From Rhodospirillaceae bacterium (GTDB taxonomy: Bacteria; Pseudomonadota; Alphaproteobacteria; Rhodospirillales; UBA2165): a stretch of 32,328 nt of DNA. The position numbers and the translations under genes were made by a program. The stretch is from positions 1 to 32,328 of the forward strand of contig JABIHH010000043.1 in NCBI GenBank assembly GCA_018649725.1. Direction: 5' to 3'. This document shows positions 8,106 through 14,439 of the stretch, in pieces; positions within the stretch are counted from its first letter, which is position 1; each line of letters begins with the position of its first letter. The notes beneath the pieces were generated by a model. It made no database searches. It was given only the letters and a program-made list of their open reading frames with translations, and was not told the origin of the DNA.

Positions 8106-9275
8106 TTATGAATTCGTAACAGGTGTGACCTGACTGCCATCCCAATAATGGCTGCAGCCAGCAAGTTTTGCTTGTTCCATATCTCCGTCGTCAAAGCTTT
8201 CAACGACAATCCAGTCTTCTTGTCTTAATTTCTGGGCGACACCGGGCGTTGATGCGGGAACATAAACCCGGTCGGGCTGAGTAGGATCCGGCAGCGCGCG
8301 TAAAATTGTGTCAATAAACAACGAGACCCCGGTTGCTGTTTCTTCGCTGTCTCCACCGTTTGTATCCTCAGCTAAATAACGACCGCCCCGGCCAATTTCG
8401 CCCCGCACATCAAGCGCAAAGAAAGTAAAGGTGACGCCGGTATGATATTCATAACCCCGGGTTTCGACCGGATCGATTGTCAGGGTTAAATTAGGTGCGC
8501 GATCTTTAAGGCATTCTATCACGGCAGCCAAATTGGCCAATTCGGCTTTAGCGTTTTCGGGCAGCGGGCATTTCTGCAAGATCGCCAAGGCCTTATCCGC
8601 CGGTCCGACGGCTTTTAAGAGGGTGCCAAAAAGTGCGCTTGTTTCGTCGCCCAGTTTTTCACTAAGCGCCTCAATCGCTGGCGCATCTTTTTGATTTAGA
8701 GACGCCCTGAGATTGCTTCCCTCAGCGGATAAATCAATTTCTCTTGCGCTGCAAATAGCCGTTACCAGAGTTGGCAGGCCAAGATCGACGGAAAGATTTG
8801 GCACGCCTAAATCGGTCAGAGCTTCCGCCGCCATGAGCACGACCTCGGCATCTGCTTGCGGTGAAAGCGAGCCAATAAGCTCGGCACCGATCTGGCCAAA
8901 CTGCCGCTTCGGGCGCAAATCAGAGCCCTTGACTCGTAATACCTGACCGGCATAGCTCAGTCTAATGGGCCTTGGCACATCGCCCAAACGCGTCGAGGCA
9001 ATGCGGGCAATCTGTAATGTCATATCAGCGCGAACGCCCAACATGCGCTGTGAGATAGGATCCATCATGCGGAACGTCTGCTTGGCCGTGGTACTGCCGC
9101 TGCCACTTAATAAAATTTCTTCGAATTCAATTAGGGGCGGTTTGACACGTTCATAGCCATAGCTCGCAAACGATGCCATTAGGCTTTCGGTTACACGGGC
9201 TTCAAATTCTGCCTCAGGCGGCAAAATATCGGCGAGACCGGTCGGCAAAAGTCCGCGATGCGTATCGTCAGTCAT
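8106..9275 (-). CDS. hisZ: ATP phosphoribosyltransferase regulatory subunit HisZ
   Basis: 389 residues related to the catalytic core of histidyl-tRNA synthetase. It starts GLLPTGLADILPPEAEFEAR and keeps class II synthetase landmarks (FRMMDPISQRMLGVRADMT, then GQVLRVKGSDLRPKRQFGQIG). It lacks the HisRS anticodon-binding domain. A late segment, GYEYHTGVTFTFFA with GEIGRGGRY, matches the histidine-sensing core. HisZ pairs with the short form of HisG to catalyse and feedback-regulate the first step of histidine synthesis. No hisG is in the window, so it must be elsewhere. It is the first gene of a hisZ-purA unit. The 111-nt upstream gap shows no convincing promoter. Confidence 0.92.
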   Translation of the reverse strand: MTDDTHRGLLPTGLADILPPEAEFEARVTESLMASFASYGYERVKPPLIEFEEILLSGSGSTTAKQTFRMMDPISQRMLGVRADMTLQIARIASTRLGDVPRPIRLSYAGQVLRVKGSDLRPKRQFGQIGAELIGSLSPQADAEVVLMAAEALTDLGVPNLSVDLGLPTLVTAICSAREIDLSAEGSNLRASLNQKDAPAIEALSEKLGDETSALFGTLLKAVGPADKALAILQKCPLPENAKAELANLAAVIECLKDRAPNLTLTIDPVETRGYEYHTGVTFTFFALDVRGEIGRGGRYLAEDTNGGDSEETATGVSLFIDTILRALPDPTQPDRVYVPASTPGVAQKLRQEDWIVVESFDDGDMEQAKLAGCSHYWDGSQVTPVTNS

Positions 9276-9386
9276 TCAGTCTGATCCGTTTAAACTTCGA
9301 TTATTCAACTGCGTATTGTGGCACCCTTTTTGGAACACCAAATTTCAGCTGTTTATAAAAGTTATTTCGCTGGGATGCACCCCAAT

Positions 9387-9995
9387 TTACGGGATTTGGA
9401 CAGTTTTTCGCCGGACCGTTTTTCCAAGCTGGTCCAATAGAAGAGGGGTCAGTCGTCGCACCAAGGCACCGCTATCAGTTTGGTGAATACCGGCAAAGGC
9501 TTCTCCCTGCCAGAGACGTGGGCCGTTTTGCTGATCCAAGGTAATTTCCAAGCTCATTTTAGTCAGAGTGTTTTCGCCGTGCTTCCTGGACGGATTTAAA
9601 ATTCCGCCCTCTGAGCTGGAAAAAAGATTTAGTCTCACCTCTGCCTCTTTGCCCGTCGCAGTGCTGCTTTCAGCTTTAAATTCAACAGAATTGTTTTTTG
9701 ATTCGCCAGACCATTTACCAAGCGCTTTCTTGGTTTCAAATGACAGCGTGAGTTTGGCTTTAGGTGAGAGCGTGTAACCGAGACTTTGCAATTGAGATTC
9801 GATAATACGCGCGGTCCTCAGATTTTCATCCGAGTTATCCCATGGTTTGACAACAACGGCAGCATTTACCGGTATGGGTCGGAACGAGACGGCATTAATA
9901 ATGCCTTCTTCAGCCTTTGAATAAGTGGGAGAGAGAACCATCCCCACAAATAAAGCTAATGAAAACAATCTAGTAGAGTAAATTCGTGCACCCAT
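9387..9995 (-). CDS. Secreted protein of unknown function
   Basis: I do not recognise a family. With the ATG at 9993-9995 the product has 202 residues and begins with a Sec-type signal peptide (MGARIYSTRLFSLALFVGMVL…, likely cleavage after SKA before EEG). The mature part has a segment with a regular beta pattern (KAKLTLSFETKKALGKWSG…, EVRLNLFSSSEGGI…, MSLEITLDQQNGPRLWQGEA) and a C-terminal helix (RRLTPLLLDQLGKTV). This recalls small periplasmic proteins that assess lipoprotein or envelope state, but that is a guess. In-frame alternatives begin at 10007, 10040 and TTG 10064; the predicted promoter at 10036-10064 argues against the two longest. It is separated from hisZ by 111 nt. Confidence 0.7.
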   Translation of the reverse strand: MGARIYSTRLFSLALFVGMVLSPTYSKAEEGIINAVSFRPIPVNAAVVVKPWDNSDENLRTARIIESQLQSLGYTLSPKAKLTLSFETKKALGKWSGESKNNSVEFKAESSTATGKEAEVRLNLFSSSEGGILNPSRKHGENTLTKMSLEITLDQQNGPRLWQGEAFAGIHQTDSGALVRRLTPLLLDQLGKTVRRKTVQIP

Positions 9996-10035
9996 TTGCA
10001 ATCTCATCGCTGATATTTTGATATCATCATAGGCA

Positions 10036-10064
10036 ATCATGTAACGCTGAGATAAGAGAGTCAA
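10036..10064 (-). promoter_or_regulatory. Candidate promoter of the secreted-protein gene
   Basis: Minus strand TTGACT (10059-10064), a 17-bp spacer and CATGAT (10036-10041). Transcription would begin near 10029, which fits translation from 10007 or 9995 rather than from the longer in-frame starts. Confidence 0.4.
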
Positions 10065-10091
10065 TTCCTAGCTCGGAGATGAAAAATCAGC

Positions 10092-11093
10092 TCATAGATT
10101 CGGATGGAGCGGTCGGTCCGGCTGATTATGGACATCAAAATTCAGGAAGCTGATGAGAAGCTGGCTGCCAACCAAGAGCGGTAGGGCGGCAATGATTACG
10201 GTGCCCGCAGTTGCAGTTATTCCGGAGGTCGAGCTTTTATACCATTCTACGCCGCCGAATATCACGCCGAAGGTAATAAAGATGACACCGACAACGAGCT
10301 CAACGGAGGCAATGCTGAAATCGCGTAGAAAATAATTATAGGCGATGCGTCGACAGAAATTAGCAAAATGCTTGGCGAAAAATGGTAGCAAAACCCTTGA
10401 TATTTTGAGGCTACTTGTTTCTTCACCGTATATTGCCTGGATCGGCACATCCGCAACAACGGCGCGCGCAATGTTTAATTGAAACAACATATCGGATTCA
10501 AAGAAATAATCCCTGCTGATTTTTTTTAAGGCGAGCTCTTGAGCGACCTTACTGTGAATCGCCGTAAAACCATTGGTCGGGTCGAAAATCTTCCAATAGC
10601 CGCTCGACATTTTCGAGGCAAAGGAGAGGGCTAAATTACCTATCAGCCGGAAAACCGGCATTTTCGACAATCCGTTGAGGCGATAGAAACGATTGCCTTT
10701 GGCGTAATCCGCTTCGCCTCTCAGAATTGGCCGGATGAGAGTCTTGATCATAGCGGGGTCCATCTGACCATCGCCATCAACCTTCACAATGATGTCTGCG
10801 CCAAGTTCAATCGCTTTGTCATATCCCGTGAGCGTCGCCCCGCCAACGCCTTGGTTGTTCTCATGGATGACGATGTGCAAGCGGGGATCGGAAAAATTTT
10901 CGCGAACAAACTCACCCGTTTTATCAGGGCAGGCATCGTCAATGACAATGATGTGGTCAACCATCGCATCAAATTTTCCCAGCACAGCCAAGATCTGACG
11001 CGTCTCGCGATAGCACGGAATGACAACAGCAATCCGAGGTTTTGCGGTGGTTTCTTCGATCGCGGAGGAATTCTCTACAGTGATATTTGACAT
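10092..11093 (-). CDS. Family 2 glycosyltransferase, DPM1/polyprenyl-phosphate glycosyltransferase-like
   Basis: 333 residues. A GT-A fold begins at about residue 20 (RIAVVIPCYRE), followed by IIVIDDACPDKTGEF and the metal-binding KVDGDGQMDP, with Asp106 and Asp108 as the DxD pair. NPTNGFTAIH-like FDPTNGFTA and RDYFFESDML are the later conserved blocks. Two transmembrane helices close the protein (about 258-282 and 292-318). The arrangement is that of enzymes that move a sugar from a nucleotide donor to a polyprenyl phosphate or membrane acceptor on the cytoplasmic face. The acceptor and sugar are unknown and no glycan cluster surrounds it. Its predicted -10 lies only 6 nt before the ATG, so the mRNA may be leaderless. 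Confidence 0.88.
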   Translation of the reverse strand: MSNITVENSSAIEETTAKPRIAVVIPCYRETRQILAVLGKFDAMVDHIIVIDDACPDKTGEFVRENFSDPRLHIVIHENNQGVGGATLTGYDKAIELGADIIVKVDGDGQMDPAMIKTLIRPILRGEADYAKGNRFYRLNGLSKMPVFRLIGNLALSFASKMSSGYWKIFDPTNGFTAIHSKVAQELALKKISRDYFFESDMLFQLNIARAVVADVPIQAIYGEETSSLKISRVLLPFFAKHFANFCRRIAYNYFLRDFSIASVELVVGVIFITFGVIFGGVEWYKSSTSGITATAGTVIIAALPLLVGSQLLISFLNFDVHNQPDRPLHPNL

Positions 11094-11099
11094 GTTGGA

Positions 11100-11128
11100 A
11101 TCATAGAGGCGTGACTAAAATGGCGCAA
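11100..11128 (-). promoter_or_regulatory. Candidate promoter giving a leaderless glycosyltransferase mRNA
   Basis: Minus strand TTGCGC (11123-11128), a 17-bp spacer and TATGAT (11100-11105). Only 6 nt separate the -10 from the ATG at 11093, so the expected start of transcription coincides with the start codon, and no ribosome binding site is present. Confidence 0.5.
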
Positions 11129-11195
11129 GCTTCTAGCTTCTTGGGAAATTGAAGAGTGCAAACCGGTATGTATCGGAAAAGCGCTATAAAACAAG

Positions 11196-11215
11196 GTGTT
11201 GCAACACTATATAAT
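11196..11215 (+). promoter_or_regulatory. Promoter with overlapping palindromic operator before the Crp-like gene
   Basis: A perfect -10 hexamer TATAAT sits at 11210-11215. A perfect 12-bp palindrome GTGTTGCAACAC (11196-11207) ends 2 nt upstream of it, in the spacer where a dimeric repressor would block polymerase. The -35 region is poor. The leader would be about 55 nt, with a ribosome binding site (GGAG, 11268-11271) before GTG 11278. Confidence 0.45.
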
Positions 11216-11277
11216 CCTATGCAAGGCTTTCATCCTGAAATAGTAAATCGAACAACAAGTGCACTCTGGAGTATATA

Positions 11278-11796
11278 GTGAGCGTCCCTGAAACACATGA
11301 CCTCGCGGGTATCGTCATCCTTGAAGGATTGAATGAGGACCAATTGCGGGATTTTGAGAAATCCTGCCGGTGGCGGCGATTTGCACCTGATGAGCAAATT
11401 GTCGACCAGCAAAGTGATTCAAATGATGTTTATTTTATTACCCGTGGCCGCGTGCGGGTGGTGAATTTTACCTATTCTGGAAAAGAGGTCGCGCTCGAAG
11501 ATCTGACAGCAGGGCAATATTTTGGTGAACTGGCTGCCATTGATGGGCGTCCTCGTTCTTCTTCTGTCGTGGCCTTGGAAGATTCTGATATCGCCAAAAT
11601 GTCGCCGGAAAGATTTGTCGCCGTTATGAAAATGTATCCGGATGTGGGGTTAAAGGTGATGCGAAATATGGCGGGTATCATTCGGACCGCAACCGAGCGG
11701 ATTGTCGATCTCTCTACCCTAGGCGCCAATAGCCGCGTCCACGGCGAGCTTTTGCGCCAGCACGACCCGGGAAACGGTGGCCCGCGTGCTCAGTGA
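11278..11796 (+). CDS. Truncated Crp/Fnr-family regulator (sensor domain only)
   Basis: 172 residues from GTG 11278, which has a well-placed GGAG 6 nt upstream. Residues about 10-125 are a cyclic-nucleotide-binding-type beta-roll; the phosphate-binding-cassette-like stretch YFGELAAIDGRPRSSSVVA has Gly83, Glu84, Arg93 and Ser94 in place of the cAMP contacts of CRP. The dimerisation helix follows (VMRNMAGIIRTATERIVDLSTLGANSRVHGELLR, 127-160). At residue 160 the normal sequence ends and is replaced by 12 unrelated residues (QHDPGNGGPRAQ). The DNA-binding domain is therefore not made in this frame; its remains continue in frame +2 (11759-11893). The product could still bind ligand but should not bind DNA. 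It stands alone between the glycosyltransferase gene and divK. Confidence 0.7.
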   Translation: MSVPETHDLAGIVILEGLNEDQLRDFEKSCRWRRFAPDEQIVDQQSDSNDVYFITRGRVRVVNFTYSGKEVALEDLTAGQYFGELAAIDGRPRSSSVVALEDSDIAKMSPERFVAVMKMYPDVGLKVMRNMAGIIRTATERIVDLSTLGANSRVHGELLRQHDPGNGGPRAQ

Positions 11797-11893
11797 TCTG
11801 GCAAAAAAGGGAATTGTGAAGCGCGAAAAGGATTCACTCGTCGTTTGCGATGTGATGGCGCTCGAAAATATGGTAGATGAAGTACGTGGCTGA
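11759..11893 (+). pseudogene. Frameshifted remnant of the Crp-like helix-turn-helix domain
   Basis: Frame 2 (relative to base 1) reads STTRETVARVLSDLAKKGIV and then KREKDSLVVCDVMALENMVDEVRG before a TGA at 11891-11893. The first block is the recognition helix of Crp-family winged helix domains, and the second is the wing and C-terminus. In intact relatives about 25-30 residues lie between ELLR and STTRETVARV; here they are missing and the frame changes. That indicates a deletion of roughly 80 nt, not a multiple of three, between about 11755 and 11760. Confidence 0.75.
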
Positions 11894-12031
11894 GAAAGTT
11901 AATTGCAATTTTGTGTAACTTTGCAAAGAATCTCCAATTAATGCCTTGAATATGGGAAAATAATCACAAAATAGTAAGCAGGCGAATATATTGGAATGTC
12001 GAATACCGATATTAGATTTTTTGGAGTATGA

Positions 12032-12403
12032 GTGGCTATGGCCAAGACTATTTTAATTGTTGAAGATAATGAATTAAACATGAAGCTGTTTAATGACCTT
12101 TTGCAGGCGCATGGCTATGACACCTTACAAACCAAAGACGGTAATGAAGCCGTCGCAATGACCGAGGAACATCGTCCTGATTTGATCCTGATGGACATCC
12201 AATTGCCGAAAATTTCGGGTCTTGAGATTACTAAATTGATCAAAGAAAAAGATGAGTTGAGAGATATTCCGGTTATCGCAGTTACGGCTTTTGCCATGAA
12301 AGGCGATGAGGAAAAAATTATGGAAGGCGGTTGTGACGGCTATATTGCAAAGCCGATTTCCGTGCCAAATTTTCTTGAAACAGTCTCCGGCTTTCTAGGC
12401 TAA
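12032..12403 (+). CDS. divK: Single-domain response regulator DivK
   Basis: 123 residues, one receiver domain and no output domain. Acidic pocket Glu11 and Asp12, phosphoacceptor Asp55 ([10 protein letters not shown]), Thr85 and Lys107 (AKPIS) are all intact. [15 protein letters not shown] is characteristic of DivK. In Caulobacter and relatives DivK is phosphorylated by DivJ and PleC and relays cell-cycle and polarity signals to CtrA through DivL. Two starts are possible: GTG 12032, 5 nt after a GGAG (12023-12026), or ATG 12038, which gives the usual [11 protein letters not shown] start. The ribosome binding site spacing favours GTG. The partner pleD, commonly next to divK, is absent here, and a terminator follows directly. 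Confidence 0.93.
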   Translation: MAMAKTILIVEDNELNMKLFNDLLQAHGYDTLQTKDGNEAVAMTEEHRPDLILMDIQLPKISGLEITKLIKEKDELRDIPVIAVTAFAMKGDEEKIMEGGCDGYIAKPISVPNFLETVSGFLG

Positions 12404-12454
12404 TTTAAAACTCGAAAACCCAGAAAAACCGGATACTCGATTATCTCAAAACAA

Positions 12455-12483
12455 AGGACCGCCAAAAGCGGTCCTGTTTTTTT
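12455..12483. terminator. Bidirectional terminator between divK and rpmG
   Basis: AGGACCGC (12455-12462), loop CAAAA, GCGGTCCT (12468-12475), then G and seven T (12477-12483). The perfect 8-bp stem with U-tract ends divK. On the other strand the stem is followed by TTTGTTTT, so it can also end rpmG. Confidence 0.92.
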
Positions 12484-12511
12484 GCGCCTAAAGACGGAAA
12501 ATTAAGCTGGC

Positions 12512-12679
12512 TTACTTAATTTTGCCTTCTTTGAACATCACATGTTTGCGGGCAACCGGATCGTATTTACGGAATTCCATTTTTTCCGTTTGGTTGCGTG
12601 GGTTCTTTTTGGTCACATAGTAAAAACCGGTATCAGCTGTGCTGACAAGTTTTACTAAAACTGTTGCTGGCTTCGCCAT
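12512..12679 (-). CDS. rpmG: 50S ribosomal protein L33
   Basis: 55 residues, [20 protein letters not shown] then [20 protein letters not shown], a full-length L33 of the zinc-free (C-minus) type with no CxxC pairs. L33 is a small protein of the large ribosomal subunit near the E site. The gene has its own strong promoter (12722-12749) and converges with divK at a shared terminator. Confidence 0.97.
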   Translation of the reverse strand: MAKPATVLVKLVSTADTGFYYVTKKNPRNQTEKMEFRKYDPVARKHVMFKEGKIK

Positions 12680-12721
12680 ATCTCAACGTCCGTTTATTAT
12701 TCAAATTATCGAGTGCGGCGC

Positions 12722-12749
12722 ACAATAGCGATCAGAGCGCGCCTGTCAA
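12722..12749 (-). promoter_or_regulatory. Strong sigma-70 type promoter of rpmG
   Basis: A perfect TTGACA (12744-12749) is followed by a 16-bp spacer and TATTGT (12722-12727) on the minus strand, followed by a GC-rich discriminator. The predicted start near 12715 gives a leader of about 36 nt. Confidence 0.7.
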
Positions 12750-12788
12750 CCATATTGGCAATCAATTTTGTTGGCAAAATGGGTCGAT

Positions 12789-14408
12789 TTATTTAGCCGA
12801 GGCTAGAGACGGGTTGAGCGCTTTAACACGCTGGTAGAGCGACGCATCGAGCAACAATTTCTCAGCGATTTGAATATCAAGCGGATTGCGCTTATTTGTT
12901 GTCGGGCAGGTCGCTTTGAGACGTTCGCGTTCAGATTTCTGACTAATTGCGACACTGTGCCAGGCCTGCAACGTCTCTGAAAGCTGGCCGGCTTTTTCCA
13001 AGGCCTCATCGATATAATTGGTCGCATTGGCTTGCTCATTTCGGGTTGCACATATCAAGGGCGGCACACCGAGGCCATGTAAGAAATAGCCGGACGGTGC
13101 TTGGAAACGTGACCAGGTGAGCGTTATTTCGGCATCATTGGGCAATCTGATCACGGTTTGGACCGTCCCTTTGCCATAGGAGGTTGAGCCGATGATAATC
13201 GCACGCTCGTGATCTTGAAGCGCGGCTGCGACAATTTCAGAGGCGCTGGCGGAGCGGCCATTGATCAAGACAACGAGCGGCAGGCCATCTGCGAGATCGG
13301 TGCCTCTCGCATCATAATCATGATCGCTCGCCGGATGACGCCCACGTGTTGAGATAATCCGACCGTCGACCAAAAAGAGATCTGAAACATTGACCGCCTG
13401 TTTGAGCAGACCACCAGGGTTGCCTCTGAGATCGAGAATGATTCCTTTGGCTTTCTGGCCGGTTTGCTGGTGGGCTTCTCTCAGACCTTGAACCAAATTG
13501 CGGGCGACTTGTCTTGTCGTGCGGTTGTTAAAGCCGCTGACGCGGATATAGATAATCCCGTTTTTCACCGAATGGGAGGCGGTTGGGGTGACAATGCGGT
13601 CCCGCCGGATGGAAAAGTTTAAGCGGATAAAGGGATTTGTCGGTGCCGTTAAATTTGCCGGCCGTAAAACTCTAACATCAACAATAGAGCCGATTTTCCC
13701 CCTGAGAAGTTTTCCCGCTGCCCGACGTTTTAAGCCAGCAAGTATTTGGCTCCCGGCATGGGTGATAATATCGCCGGCTTTCAGCCCTGATTTGGTGGCC
13801 GGGGTTTCCGGAAAAACTTGCGTGACAGTGACGCCTTTTTCAACCGGCTTGAAGCGAATGCCGATACCGCCAAAGCCCGAGCGCTTTTCTCTGTTTCGCT
13901 TGGCTTTTTCAACGCTGGCATAGCGTGAAAAGGCATCGAGCAGGGATAGGCTGCCATCAAATACCGCCTCGTATAAATTGGCCATTTTTGTGGTTTTAAA
14001 CAATCGGGCATCGTTTCGAATATCGCCCAGGACCAGAACCGTCAATTCAGCCCAGCCGCGGAAATCGTGCTTGGCTGGCGCGCTATATCTATGCGCCTGA
14101 ATGCTATCGGAGCGGACAAGAACTTCATTTTGGTGCGCTTCCACGCTCAACGTTGGATCAATCGTGGCGAGGCCTCTCAAACCCTCCAGGGCTAGCTCAG
14201 CAGCCGGTATCGCCTCAATATAGCGCTCTGAAATATGCCGATAGCCGGATGAAAATGTCTTGGTGGCAAGCTCGGTTTCAAGCTGATCGGATCGGTTGTG
14301 CGCTACCTCTTGAGGCTGGGCGCAGGCCGCCAGAAGGGCGACCAAGGCAACAATCAGCAGCCTTTGGCCCAGCTGTTTCCGGGTGACTAATGTAGGGTTC
14401 TTTTCCAC
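12789..14408 (-). CDS. PDZ-containing S41 family C-terminal processing protease, lipoprotein
   Basis: 539 residues from a GTG start. A lipoprotein signal has basic residues before a hydrophobic core and lipobox L26-A27-A28-C29, so the mature protein should be anchored to a membrane facing the periplasm. A PDZ domain spans about 178-250 (GFGGIGIRFKPVEKGVTVT…). The S41 core contains KGIILDLRGNPGGLLKQAV and the catalytic dyad Ser388 (in GRSASASEIVAAAL) and Lys413 (in SYGKGTVQTV), with the 25-residue spacing seen in E. coli Prc. An N-terminal helical domain and a C-terminal helical tail flank the core. It probably trims periplasmic or cell-wall-associated substrates. It lies 31 nt after rnr. A lipoprotein form is less usual than the Sec-cleaved CtpA. 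Confidence 0.9.
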   Translation of the reverse strand: MEKNPTLVTRKQLGQRLLIVALVALLAACAQPQEVAHNRSDQLETELATKTFSSGYRHISERYIEAIPAAELALEGLRGLATIDPTLSVEAHQNEVLVRSDSIQAHRYSAPAKHDFRGWAELTVLVLGDIRNDARLFKTTKMANLYEAVFDGSLSLLDAFSRYASVEKAKRNREKRSGFGGIGIRFKPVEKGVTVTQVFPETPATKSGLKAGDIITHAGSQILAGLKRRAAGKLLRGKIGSIVDVRVLRPANLTAPTNPFIRLNFSIRRDRIVTPTASHSVKNGIIYIRVSGFNNRTTRQVARNLVQGLREAHQQTGQKAKGIILDLRGNPGGLLKQAVNVSDLFLVDGRIISTRGRHPASDHDYDARGTDLADGLPLVVLINGRSASASEIVAAALQDHERAIIIGSTSYGKGTVQTVIRLPNDAEITLTWSRFQAPSGYFLHGLGVPPLICATRNEQANATNYIDEALEKAGQLSETLQAWHSVAISQKSERERLKATCPTTNKRNPLDIQIAEKLLLDASLYQRVKALNPSLASAK

Positions 14409-14439
14409 CAGCCTATAGTGGTTTATTTTTGCCGTCGCG

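Noticed and set aside
11740..11800. Programmed ribosomal frameshift in the Crp-like gene
   Set aside because: No slippery heptamer is seen, and a frameshift would not restore the 25-30 residues missing from the DNA-binding domain.
11899..11913. CtrA-like site before divK
   Set aside because: TTAA, 7 nt, then TTTG is only a half-match to TTAA-N7-TTAA; AT-rich sequence gives such hits by chance.
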